The position numbers and the translations under genes are program-made. From Thiodiazotropha sp040507035 (GTDB lineage: Bacteria > Pseudomonadota > Gammaproteobacteria > Chromatiales > Chromatiaceae), in assembly GCA_040507035.1 (NCBI GenBank), contig JBEVVR010000017.1, forward strand, positions 62,001 to 126,000: 64,000 nucleotides of DNA. The letters run 5' to 3'. The notes beneath the pieces are model-generated. The model saw only the letters and a list, made by a program, of their open reading frames with translations. It was not told the DNA's origin and ran no database searches. Positions 57,350-64,000 of this stretch are shown in pieces (the stretch's first letter is position 1; each line of letters starts with the position of its first letter).

Positions 57350-59596
57350 GTGAAACACAATAAATCCCAAAAATCGTTTCCATTCCCAACTTCTCTTTTA
57401 CTGACAAATCAACCAGATAAAACTACAACAAGAATTTTCGCGAACTTAAAACAGCAATTCATCCAACCAAAGCATCGGGCTTTATGCTTCACTCTCATAG
57501 CTATTGGCGCCCTCAGCTTTTCGATTCCCGCGAAAGCACATGAAGAGGATCTTGTCTCTTGGCAATCGACTTATCCAAGCTCAACCACAGACAATAAATT
57601 GTATGACAAGTGTCAGGTCTGCCATGCATTCAGCACTGAAGAACTAAACAGCTACGGCTACGATTATATGTTGGCAGATCACAATTTATCTGCCATTGAG
57701 TCACTGGATTCTGACAATGATCCGAGTGGTGCAACCAATCTGGAAGAGATCATCAGCAACAGCCAACCCGGCTGGACAGAGGGCCCATACAACGCCATAA
57801 ACAGCACTAGTCCCGTTGCAGTATCACCCTCAGTCACAACCGCCCTACCACCCGATCTTATAAACGGCACTTACGATCCGGCTGTCACCAACCAACCACC
57901 TGTCGCGGATATTGGTGGCCCCTACAACGGTACAGAAAATATTCCCCTGACATTTGACGCCTCCGGCTCGTCGGACGCAGATGGCACTATCACCCAATAT
58001 CTTTGGGATCTCGGTGACGGTAATAGCAGAAATGGCGCCGTTGTCACCCATACTTATACAGACAGCGGCGCCTACGATGTGACTCTAACCGTAACCGATG
58101 ATGATGGTGACAGCACAACCGCTACCACATCGGCCATCATAGGCAGCGGCAATCAACCTCCAGTCGCGAATGCCAATGGCCCTTATACCGGTGATGTGGG
58201 TGAGACTATCCAATTCAGCGGCAACGGATCTGCCGATGCGGATGGCTCTATCGTCAGTTATGACTGGACCTTCGGTGACGGCACCAGTGGTGTAGGACTA
58301 AGTCCAACTCACACATATACATCACCGGGCACTTATAACGTAACCCTAACTGTTACAGACAACAACAATGCCGTGGACTCAGACGACACATCAGTAAGTA
58401 TCGAGCCAGGAAATCAGCCTCCAACTGCGAATCCCTCCGGCCCTTATGCAGCGAATGTGGGTGAGGAGCTGTTGTTTGATGGCACAGCCTCCTCCGATGC
58501 CGATGGCGACATCATCAGCTACGAATGGGATTTTGGCGACGGCACGACCGCTACCGGTGCCACTCCTTCGCACACATACCTAGCTGCCGGTAGTTATAAC
58601 GTAACCTTGACAGTAACCGACGATGGCAATTTATCAGGATCAGGTGTAACGACAGCCACCATAGGCGCTGTTAATAAAATGGCACCTAAAGCGGTAGCCA
58701 ACGGCCCCTATTCAGGTACTGTAAACATCGAAATGACCTTCAACAGTGATGGTAGTAATGACCCGGACGGCTCCATCGTCTCCTACAGCTGGGATTTTGG
58801 CGATGGTAATACGGCCACTGAAGCGAACGCCTCTCACACCTATACCGACGAAGGAACCTTCATTGTTACCCTTACGGTGATAGATAACGATGGCCTCATG
58901 GATACTGATACAACCAATGCGGTAATTGGAGTAGGCAATCTATCACCTGTCGCTGATGCTATGGGACCTTACTGCGCAAAAGCGTGCACCGAGGTTCAAT
59001 TCGATAGCAGTGGTTCGTTTGACCCAGACGGTGCTATCGTTGCCTATGAGTGGAATTTCGGCGATGGCAGCGGCGATACACAGCAGAATCCTACCCATAG
59101 CTATGCTAAAAAGGGAGTCTACAATGTGTCCCTTACGGTCTATGACGATAGTGGAGCGATGGATTCGAACGCCACCATTGCCATAATCAGAGGTGAATGT
59201 CAGCCAGTTCCTCCCCCTGAGCCTACGCCGACTCCAGGCTGCAAACCTAAGCCAGATTGCAAATCCAAAAAAGGATGTAAGCACAAACCCAAACCAGACT
59301 GTAAGTCCAAGAAGGGATGCAATCACCAACCCAAGCCAGACTGCAAGGCCAAAAAGGAATGCAATCACCAACCCAAGCCAGACTGCAAGGCCAAAAAGGA
59401 ATGCAATCACCAACACAAACCAGACTGCAAGGCCAAGAAGGAGTGTGAGCAAACAGATAACTCAGAGTACGACACCAAACCACACTGTAAACCAACATCT
59501 GAAGATCGTGAGAATTCGGAAAGTTGGGGACATGACTTTTTATTCAAAAAGACCCATGACATACACAACACAAAGAAAGGATCGCTCCACTGGTAA
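57350..59596 (+). CDS. Exported PKD-repeat protein with haem motif and Cys-rich repeat tail
   Basis: A 748-residue protein. A signal-type helix (about residues 44-63) is followed by a single CxxCH (CQVCH, near residue 88) in a cytochrome-like segment. Five PKD domains follow (openings NQPPVADIGGPY, NQPPVANANGPY, NQPPTANPSGPY, KMAPKAVANGPY, LSPVADAMGPY). A Pro-rich hinge then leads to five 14-residue repeats of the type PKPDCKxKKxCxHx, carrying about ten cysteines and a strong positive charge. PKD domains mediate extracellular contacts. A cell-surface or extracellular role with metal or haem binding is likely; the exact job is unknown. GTG start after ggag. Confidence 0.75.
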   Translation: MKHNKSQKSFPFPTSLLLTNQPDKTTTRIFANLKQQFIQPKHRALCFTLIAIGALSFSIPAKAHEEDLVSWQSTYPSSTTDNKLYDKCQVCHAFSTEELNSYGYDYMLADHNLSAIESLDSDNDPSGATNLEEIISNSQPGWTEGPYNAINSTSPVAVSPSVTTALPPDLINGTYDPAVTNQPPVADIGGPYNGTENIPLTFDASGSSDADGTITQYLWDLGDGNSRNGAVVTHTYTDSGAYDVTLTVTDDDGDSTTATTSAIIGSGNQPPVANANGPYTGDVGETIQFSGNGSADADGSIVSYDWTFGDGTSGVGLSPTHTYTSPGTYNVTLTVTDNNNAVDSDDTSVSIEPGNQPPTANPSGPYAANVGEELLFDGTASSDADGDIISYEWDFGDGTTATGATPSHTYLAAGSYNVTLTVTDDGNLSGSGVTTATIGAVNKMAPKAVANGPYSGTVNIEMTFNSDGSNDPDGSIVSYSWDFGDGNTATEANASHTYTDEGTFIVTLTVIDNDGLMDTDTTNAVIGVGNLSPVADAMGPYCAKACTEVQFDSSGSFDPDGAIVAYEWNFGDGSGDTQQNPTHSYAKKGVYNVSLTVYDDSGAMDSNATIAIIRGECQPVPPPEPTPTPGCKPKPDCKSKKGCKHKPKPDCKSKKGCNHQPKPDCKAKKECNHQPKPDCKAKKECNHQHKPDCKAKKECEQTDNSEYDTKPHCKPTSEDRENSESWGHDFLFKKTHDIHNTKKGSLHW
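59246..59455 (+). repeat. Five 42-bp tandem repeats inside the PKD gene
   Basis: In-frame repeats coding PKPDCKSKKGCKHK and variants; the third and fourth copies are nearly identical in DNA, pointing to recent duplication. Confidence 0.85.
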
Positions 59597-59648
59597 GCAA
59601 GGGAAGTGGAATAGATCCATGAAGATCGATTTATGAGGCTCTAGATCG

Positions 59649-59675
59649 GCCCTCTCCTTGTTGGAGAGGGCTGAT
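59649..59675 (+). terminator. Hairpin after the PKD gene
   Basis: Perfect 9-bp stem gccctctcc / ggagagggc with loop ttgtt, followed by a moderately T-rich stretch. Confidence 0.6.
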
Positions 59676-59811
59676 TATCTTTCAACAAATACCTTTGAGA
59701 CGATTTCTAAACCTAGTTAATCAACTCCACTGCAACGGTTGATGCAAATGATGAAATTGAACCATGTGGGATAACAGTGTGATTCTTTAATCAAAAATAA
59801 TGCGATTTAAC

Positions 59812-59839
59812 TTGACTTGACCGACCGGTCTAATATAAT
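59812..59839 (+). promoter_or_regulatory. tetR promoter with operator
   Basis: TTGACT (59812-59817), 16 bp, TATAAT (59834-59839). The palindromic operator GACCGACCGGTC (59819-59830) fills the spacer, so bound repressor would block its own gene. The same 12-mer occurs at 60481-60492. Confidence 0.8.
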
Positions 59840-59847
59840 CCTGTCAC

Positions 59848-60456
59848 ATGAACATTGCCGTAGACACCAAAGAGCGCATTCTGACCACCGCCCGTGAACT
59901 CTTTCACGGCCGCAGCTACGCGGATGTGGGCATCAAAGAGATCTGCACCGAGGCCCAGGTACAGAAGGGGAGCTTCTACCACTTCTTTCCCTCGAAGCGC
60001 GACCTGGCCATGGCGGTCATCGACGACATGGCCGACGACTGGGCCCACGGTTTCGTCGCCGAAGCCTTTGACGAGGCCCTACCCCCCATCGAGCGCCTCG
60101 ACTACATGGTCGATGCGGTCTACTACTGGCAGAAGGCGGCGAAAAACCTGGAAGGCCGCATGCCCGGTTGCCTGTTCGGCAATCTGGCCCTGGAGATCAG
60201 CACCCGGGACGAGGTGATCCGGGCCCGTATCAATGCCATATTCACCAAGGCCAGCGACCGTTTTCACGAGGCCCTGGAACAGGCGGTGGAGCAAGGTGAT
60301 ATGCCCCCCCTGGACACCCAGGCCACCGCCACGGCGATGCTGGCCTACCTGGAAGGGGTCATCCTGCTGGCGAAAACCCGCAACGACCCGGAAGTGGTGA
60401 GAGAACTCGGCCCTGCCATCAAGAGCATCCGCATTGAGCTTAAGACACCAAATTGA
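59848..60456 (+). CDS. TetR-family repressor
   Basis: A 202-residue regulator. The N-terminal helix-turn-helix is typical (ADVGIKEICTEAQVQKGSFY, HFFPSKRDLAMAV). The C-terminal ligand domain contains one cysteine (MPGCLFGNLALE). It lies before tusA and the dsrE-like gene, and the shared operator indicates that it controls both itself and them. A sulfur-related or electrophilic ligand is conceivable. The message would be nearly leaderless: the ATG is 9 bp after the -10 box. Confidence 0.9.
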   Translation: MNIAVDTKERILTTARELFHGRSYADVGIKEICTEAQVQKGSFYHFFPSKRDLAMAVIDDMADDWAHGFVAEAFDEALPPIERLDYMVDAVYYWQKAAKNLEGRMPGCLFGNLALEISTRDEVIRARINAIFTKASDRFHEALEQAVEQGDMPPLDTQATATAMLAYLEGVILLAKTRNDPEVVRELGPAIKSIRIELKTPN

Positions 60457-60480
60457 GGCTATATTTTTTCAATAGCACTT

Positions 60481-60492
60481 GACCGACCGGTC
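60481..60492 (+). promoter_or_regulatory. Second TetR operator, upstream of tusA
   Basis: GACCGACCGGTC, identical to the operator in the tetR promoter and again preceded by TT (TTGACC could be the -35 box). 37 bp before the tusA ATG. Confidence 0.75.
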
Positions 60493-60528
60493 ATCTATTT
60501 TGATGAAAACTGTATAAGGAGCGTTATC

Positions 60529-60759
60529 ATGAGTGAGACTACCCACACCCTCGATGCACGAGGCCTTAGCTGCCCCCTGCCTATCCTCAAGACCAGAAAG
60601 GCGATCGCCACCCTGAACTCGGGGGATGTTCTCGAGATCATCTCTTCGGACCCCGGTTCGGTGAAGGACCTGGACGCGTTCTGCAACCAGACCGGGCACC
60701 AACTGATGACCAGTGAAGCGCAAAATGACGGTTTCTTCTTCAGAATCCGCAAGGCCTGA
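60529..60759 (+). CDS. tusA: TusA-family sulfur carrier
   Basis: A 76-residue TusA with the active-site motif GLSCPLPILKTRKAI (Cys15), which carries sulfur as a persulfide in the cytoplasm. A second Cys lies near residue 52 (DAFCNQTGH). aaggagc precedes the ATG. Together with the DsrE-like gene it resembles the TusA-DsrE2 pairs of sulfur oxidisers, which hand sulfur to reverse Dsr or sHdr pathways. Confidence 0.92.
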   Translation: MSETTHTLDARGLSCPLPILKTRKAIATLNSGDVLEIISSDPGSVKDLDAFCNQTGHQLMTSEAQNDGFFFRIRKA

Positions 60760-60781
60760 GTAATACCCACAGGAGCCTAAC

Positions 60782-61387
60782 ATGACTACCTCAGCACCCC
60801 TCGTTGACCTTCCGAGCAAAGATCTGGATAGCTGGTTTGATCAGCGCTTTGCCGAAAAGATGGCGGAACGGGAGGCCGCGCATATCCCCTCGATGACCAT
60901 CATCGCCACCAAGGGCACCCTGGATATGGCCTACCCTCCCTTCATCCTTGCCTCCACGGCGGCAGCCCTGGGATGGGATGTCTCCATATTCTTCACCTTT
61001 TATGGCCTGAATCTTTTGAAGCAGGAACTCGACCTCAAAGTGACGCCCCTTGGCAATCCCGCCATGCCGATGAAACTGCCTGAGGGACCCACCTGGATCA
61101 AAGGCAAGGCGCTGCCTATGCCGACCTCAGTCATGACCTTGATGCCGGGCTTTGAGTCCATGGCCACCACGATGATGAAAAAGACCATGGTCAATAAAGG
61201 CGTCGCCTCCATCGAGCAGCTTCGGGAGCTGTGTCTGGAGGCGGATGTGAAACTGATCGCCTGCCAGATGACCGTGGATCTCTTCGACTATGGCAAATCG
61301 GACTTTATCCCCGAAGTCGAGGAGTGGGTCGGCGCGGCCAGTTTTCTGCCCCGGGCAATCAAGGCCGACGTCAATTTGTTTGTCTGA
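60782..61387 (+). CDS. DsrE/DrsE-family sulfurtransferase-like protein (DsrE2 type)
   Basis: A 201-residue protein of the DsrE/DsrF/DrsH-like fold. The segments MTIIATKGTLDMAYPPFILA, WDVSIFFTFYGLNLL and the late CLEADVKLIACQMTVDLF are typical of DsrE2-like proteins; the two cysteines there are the probable sulfur-binding residues. A weakly hydrophobic middle (MPTSVMTLMPGFESMATTMM) fits the membrane-associated DsrE2 subtype. It starts 22 nt after tusA under the same TetR operator. Confidence 0.85.
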   Translation: MTTSAPLVDLPSKDLDSWFDQRFAEKMAEREAAHIPSMTIIATKGTLDMAYPPFILASTAAALGWDVSIFFTFYGLNLLKQELDLKVTPLGNPAMPMKLPEGPTWIKGKALPMPTSVMTLMPGFESMATTMMKKTMVNKGVASIEQLRELCLEADVKLIACQMTVDLFDYGKSDFIPEVEEWVGAASFLPRAIKADVNLFV

Positions 61388-61398
61388 TGTTTCTTTTA

Positions 61399-61430
61399 CT
61401 CCCCCTCCGGGGGGGGTTATTTCTTTTCTA
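61399..61430 (+). terminator. Hairpin after the dsrE-like gene
   Basis: Short stem ccccc-tcc-ggggg followed by ttatttctttt, 11 bp after the stop codon. Confidence 0.6.
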
Positions 61431-61640
61431 CCAGTCTCCTCTAGCTTGCTCCATGACCGCACCACAATTCCATAGAAAGTTTAGTGTTATTGCAGTATAT
61501 TGCTCTGTTTATTAGGGGAATATTGTTCATCGTTCATTTAAACAGCCGATGACTACTGTAATTTCCATACAATATGTAAATTTACATTGATAGGTTAAGC
61601 CCCTGGTTATGTAAGGATACTTGTTTGCATAGACGCGTTA

Positions 61641-62120
61641 ATGGAAACAATAATGAACTCGAAGGAAATCTCGATAATAAAGATAATTTCATGGATAGGA
61701 CTGGAAGTTGGCATACCAATATTGTTTGTTTTTGCTCTATGGCCGATTTCTCTTTATATACTAGAGTTAGAGTATGCGTTTGAACGCACTTTATCCAGTG
61801 CAGACCTTATCCCACTTGGAGCAATGATATTGATAGGGGCCGGGGTCAACACTACGTTTGATGAAATCGCGAGGGAAAAAAGATCCATCAAGATAATCAT
61901 TAATATTATCGGGGTATTGTTCTTCTCCCTTTTTTTTCTGTTTATATATGGTTTTGTTAAATCGGTATATTTGACTTATTCATTCCCAATACCTCCAAAC
62001 TTGGTTGAGACAAAAATCACCTATTTCGCCTATTTATCTATTGCATGTATTGTATTTTCAATTACCTATTCATTCGCGCTTAGAGCCATGTCTTTTTATA
62101 CCAACATTATGAAGAGGTGA
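61641..62120 (+). CDS. Four-helix membrane protein
   Basis: A 159-residue protein with four predicted membrane helices (about residues 14-38, 54-72, 84-107, 126-148) and short loops. No recognised domain. ATG 61641 or 61653; the second follows ggaaacaata. It ends 3 nt before the next gene, so the two are a unit. Higher AT content than the sulfur genes before it suggests acquisition. Confidence 0.65.
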   Translation: METIMNSKEISIIKIISWIGLEVGIPILFVFALWPISLYILELEYAFERTLSSADLIPLGAMILIGAGVNTTFDEIAREKRSIKIIINIIGVLFFSLFFLFIYGFVKSVYLTYSFPIPPNLVETKITYFAYLSIACIVFSITYSFALRAMSFYTNIMKR

Positions 62121-62123
62121 CCT

Positions 62124-63371
62124 ATGGCCAGTCTGATTATTGGATTGTTCGTAGCTCTGTTTATTGGTTCGTTAATAAGCATCGTGGTTGCTGTAAAATA
62201 TACAGTGGCCATAAAAAATCATATCTCCGCCGTTGCCGGGACACCTAGTATCCCTGCCAATACCGATTTCGTTATTCACGATTCATCCTCAGAGATTGAG
62301 AGCAGAGTAAAAACCGATGTTTTGTTCCATGATGATGAATCCTTGGATACGCTCAAGAGTATCTATGAGAAGATCAATCACTTCTCAAATTTGATGTCAG
62401 TGGAGATCGAGGCGAAAAGTGTGGTCGACATGCTTGCGCAGTTGACAGATTTCGCCACCACCATCAACAGCCATCCCGTGGTGCTCCGTCGTCTTCAAAA
62501 TGCAAAAGAGTTATGGGGATACTTCGTCAACAATCCATTGGGTTTACCGGAAATCCAACATCAGCACACACTTAAATTTGGGCCGCATTTAAAACACGAG
62601 CTGGAACAATGCAGTATTGAACTTGGCAAGAGTATATCCAGCGAAGAATTTCAGATTAATTTTCTACGCTACACTGAAATCCTGGAGAATTGGGGAAAAT
62701 TCAATAAATCATGGCTGATGCTGCGCGGTGAGACAGAAAAAGGAATCAAGGAGATCACCGATGATGTGATAGATTCTGGAGATAGCGAAAAACTCAACAG
62801 TCAGGAGGGATTCAGCAAGAATTGGGGATGGCTGAAGCATCCGGTATTACAAAATAGATTTGATCTTTACACAATTAGCGGTGAAAAAAGAACTTTTTCG
62901 TGGTCACCCTGGAATATATTGACTTCCTCCGAAAGATTTGAAGAAGTGTGCATGCTGGTTGAGAAAGAGATCATCGACAAGCAATGGAATTTTAAAGCAG
63001 TCTGTGCCCTTTCTACATCCGGCTTTCCCCTGGCGCTGTTTATAGGAAAGGCCTTTTCCAAGCCGGTTATCGGATTTGATCAAGAGTCGCAAACCTTCTT
63101 TCCGCCGCCGCCAAATCTGAGAGGAAAGATATTGTTGGTTGATTTCTCAGTTCATACTGGAAGCACACTTTTAAAGGCGATAACTCACCTGAGAAAGATA
63201 AGTGAGGACTATGAAGGAATCATCACTGTTTGTTATAACGACTATTTGGAAAAATACAAATCCAAGGAGAAAATCAGGATTTTTGACAACCGCAAAATAG
63301 TTCATCTTTTTCGAATGTCGGATTTTAATGTTCTCCCCCCGCATCATGAGTTAGATAAGACTACCCTATAG
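62124..63371 (+). CDS. Membrane-anchored phosphoribosyltransferase-like protein
   Basis: A 415-residue protein: N-terminal helix (residues 3-27), a helical middle region of about 230 residues, and a C-terminal type I phosphoribosyltransferase-like domain. The last shows AVCALSTSGFPLALFIGKAF and the PRPP-loop-like ILLVDFSVHTGSTLLKAI, where a normal loop has two acidic residues before TxxTGxT; here only one Asp remains. It may bind a nucleotide or PRPP rather than catalyse a standard reaction. No purine or pyrimidine pathway gene is near. Paired with the four-helix protein. Confidence 0.65.
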   Translation: MASLIIGLFVALFIGSLISIVVAVKYTVAIKNHISAVAGTPSIPANTDFVIHDSSSEIESRVKTDVLFHDDESLDTLKSIYEKINHFSNLMSVEIEAKSVVDMLAQLTDFATTINSHPVVLRRLQNAKELWGYFVNNPLGLPEIQHQHTLKFGPHLKHELEQCSIELGKSISSEEFQINFLRYTEILENWGKFNKSWLMLRGETEKGIKEITDDVIDSGDSEKLNSQEGFSKNWGWLKHPVLQNRFDLYTISGEKRTFSWSPWNILTSSERFEEVCMLVEKEIIDKQWNFKAVCALSTSGFPLALFIGKAFSKPVIGFDQESQTFFPPPPNLRGKILLVDFSVHTGSTLLKAITHLRKISEDYEGIITVCYNDYLEKYKSKEKIRIFDNRKIVHLFRMSDFNVLPPHHELDKTTL

Positions 63372-63575
63372 TCATTGGCTCGCTTTTCACAACCCGATTA
63401 TCACTAGTCGATACGCGGTCAATAGTGGATAGTGTGGCTGTATGCTAGGACCAGCCAATAAGCGATGTATGTTTTGGTTTAGGCCGGGGTTGGTTATTCA
63501 GGTACCTTTAGTGAAGGAGTACACTGGTTAAATTGGATAGGAATTAATACCGAGAAACAATCGAGGAGTATGGAG

Positions 63576-64000
63576 ATGCCAAAGGGTACAACTGTAGCCG
63601 GGTGCTTGATGGCACTTTTTACTGCATGGCCCCTTATTGCTGACACATCAGCAGAAGCGGAATCACATCTACTATCGAATATCCGTCAACTGACCTTCGA
63701 GGGCCGTCGCGCCGGCGAAGGCTATTTCAACGCCGACGGTACCAGCATGATTTTCCAATCCGAGCGTGATGACGCCAATCCCTTCTACCAGATCTACCTG
63801 ATGGACCTGGAGACAGGGGATGTGGAACGGGTCTCCCCGGGGTACGGCAAAACGACCTGTGCCTGGATACACCCTTCCAACGACAAGGTGCTCTACGCTT
63901 CCACCCATGAGGACCGCGAAGCGCGGATCAAGATGCAGCAGGAGCTGGAATTCAGGACATCAGGCAAAACCCGTCGCTACAGCTGGGACTACGATGCGAA
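63576..64000 (+). CDS. TolB-like beta-propeller protein, N-terminal part (right edge)
   Basis: The first 141 codons of an exported protein. Signal peptide to about residue 23 (ending near PLIADTSA), then PD40-type propeller repeats (IRQLTFEGRRAGEGYFNADG, MIFQSERDDANPFYQIYLMD). Such repeats occur in TolB-like proteins and in S9 peptidases; the truncated part does not decide which. cgaggag precedes the ATG at 63576; an ATG at 63570 is also in frame. Confidence 0.8.
   Translation, partial: MPKGTTVAGCLMALFTAWPLIADTSAEAESHLLSNIRQLTFEGRRAGEGYFNADGTSMIFQSERDDANPFYQIYLMDLETGDVERVSPGYGKTTCAWIHPSNDKVLYASTHEDREARIKMQQELEFRTSGKTRRYSWDYDA

Noticed and set aside
59246..59455. CRISPR-like array
   Set aside because: The 42-bp repeats are contiguous, without spacers, and in frame within the PKD gene.

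Overview
The window looks like chromosomal DNA of a gammaproteobacterium that oxidises both sulfide and C1 compounds, perhaps related to the Sedimenticola / Candidatus Thiodiazotropha sulfur oxidisers. That placement is a guess from gene content only: lanthanide-type methanol dehydrogenase (XoxF), PQQ synthesis, tetrahydromethanopterin-linked C1 genes and flavocytochrome c sulfide dehydrogenase. No taxonomic marker gene is present.

Layout. 1-2550: end of an fhc operon (fhcA partial, fhcD, fhcC). 3037-6248: pqqABCDE; pqqA is a 24-codon gene. 6269-6490: long inverted repeat. 6594-7562: proline iminopeptidase. 8378-12327: xoxF, its cytochrome c, a MoxJ/XoxJ-type binding protein and a CXXCW-motif protein. 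12399-16898 (minus strand): the ABC export module that accompanies PQQ alcohol dehydrogenases. 17343-20549: SRPBCC protein, beta-propeller and three uncharacterised exported or small proteins. 20595-22688 (minus): SoxYZ-like carrier and zinc hydrolase of the 'quinoprotein relay' type. 23010-27429: NAD-dependent molybdenum/tungsten formate dehydrogenase. 27583-31469: a possible sigma-54 mini-gene, a dihydropteroate synthase, an AcoR-like sigma-54 activator and a DmrB/AfpA-like flavoprotein. Methanol is thus carried to formaldehyde (XoxF), formyl-H4MPT to formate (Fhc) and formate to CO2 plus NADH (Fdh). Good sigma-54 promoters (GG-N10-GC) sit before xoxF, the ABC operon, the SRPBCC operon and fdh.

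31548-33664: slipin and NfeD. 33898-39895: Pho-box array followed by pstS, a phoU fusion, pstC, pstA and two pstB genes whose ATPase motifs are degenerate in complementary ways. 40034-44497: AT-rich accessory block with two lipase-chaperone-like proteins, an Lnt-like acyltransferase and a secreted hydrolase. 44803-48371: AT-rich block of unknown genes, an SspB-like protein, an HTH/Clp-N pair and VapBC, with three attC-like inverted repeats that suggest integron cassettes without a visible integrase.

48803-52709 (minus): fccB, fccA and a nonaheme cytochrome c/cytochrome b fusion, facing a perfect FNR box and a 44-residue membrane peptide. 53371-56809: small membrane proteins, two Hsp20 chaperones, DUF4399 and DUF411 proteins. 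57350-59596: exported PKD protein with a haem motif and a Cys/Lys/His repeat tail. 59848-61387: TetR regulator, TusA and a DsrE-family protein sharing a palindromic operator. 61641-63371: a four-helix membrane protein paired with a membrane-anchored phosphoribosyltransferase-like protein, the least explained locus here. 63576-end: start of a TolB-like propeller protein. All motif calls were made by eye; no database search was run.
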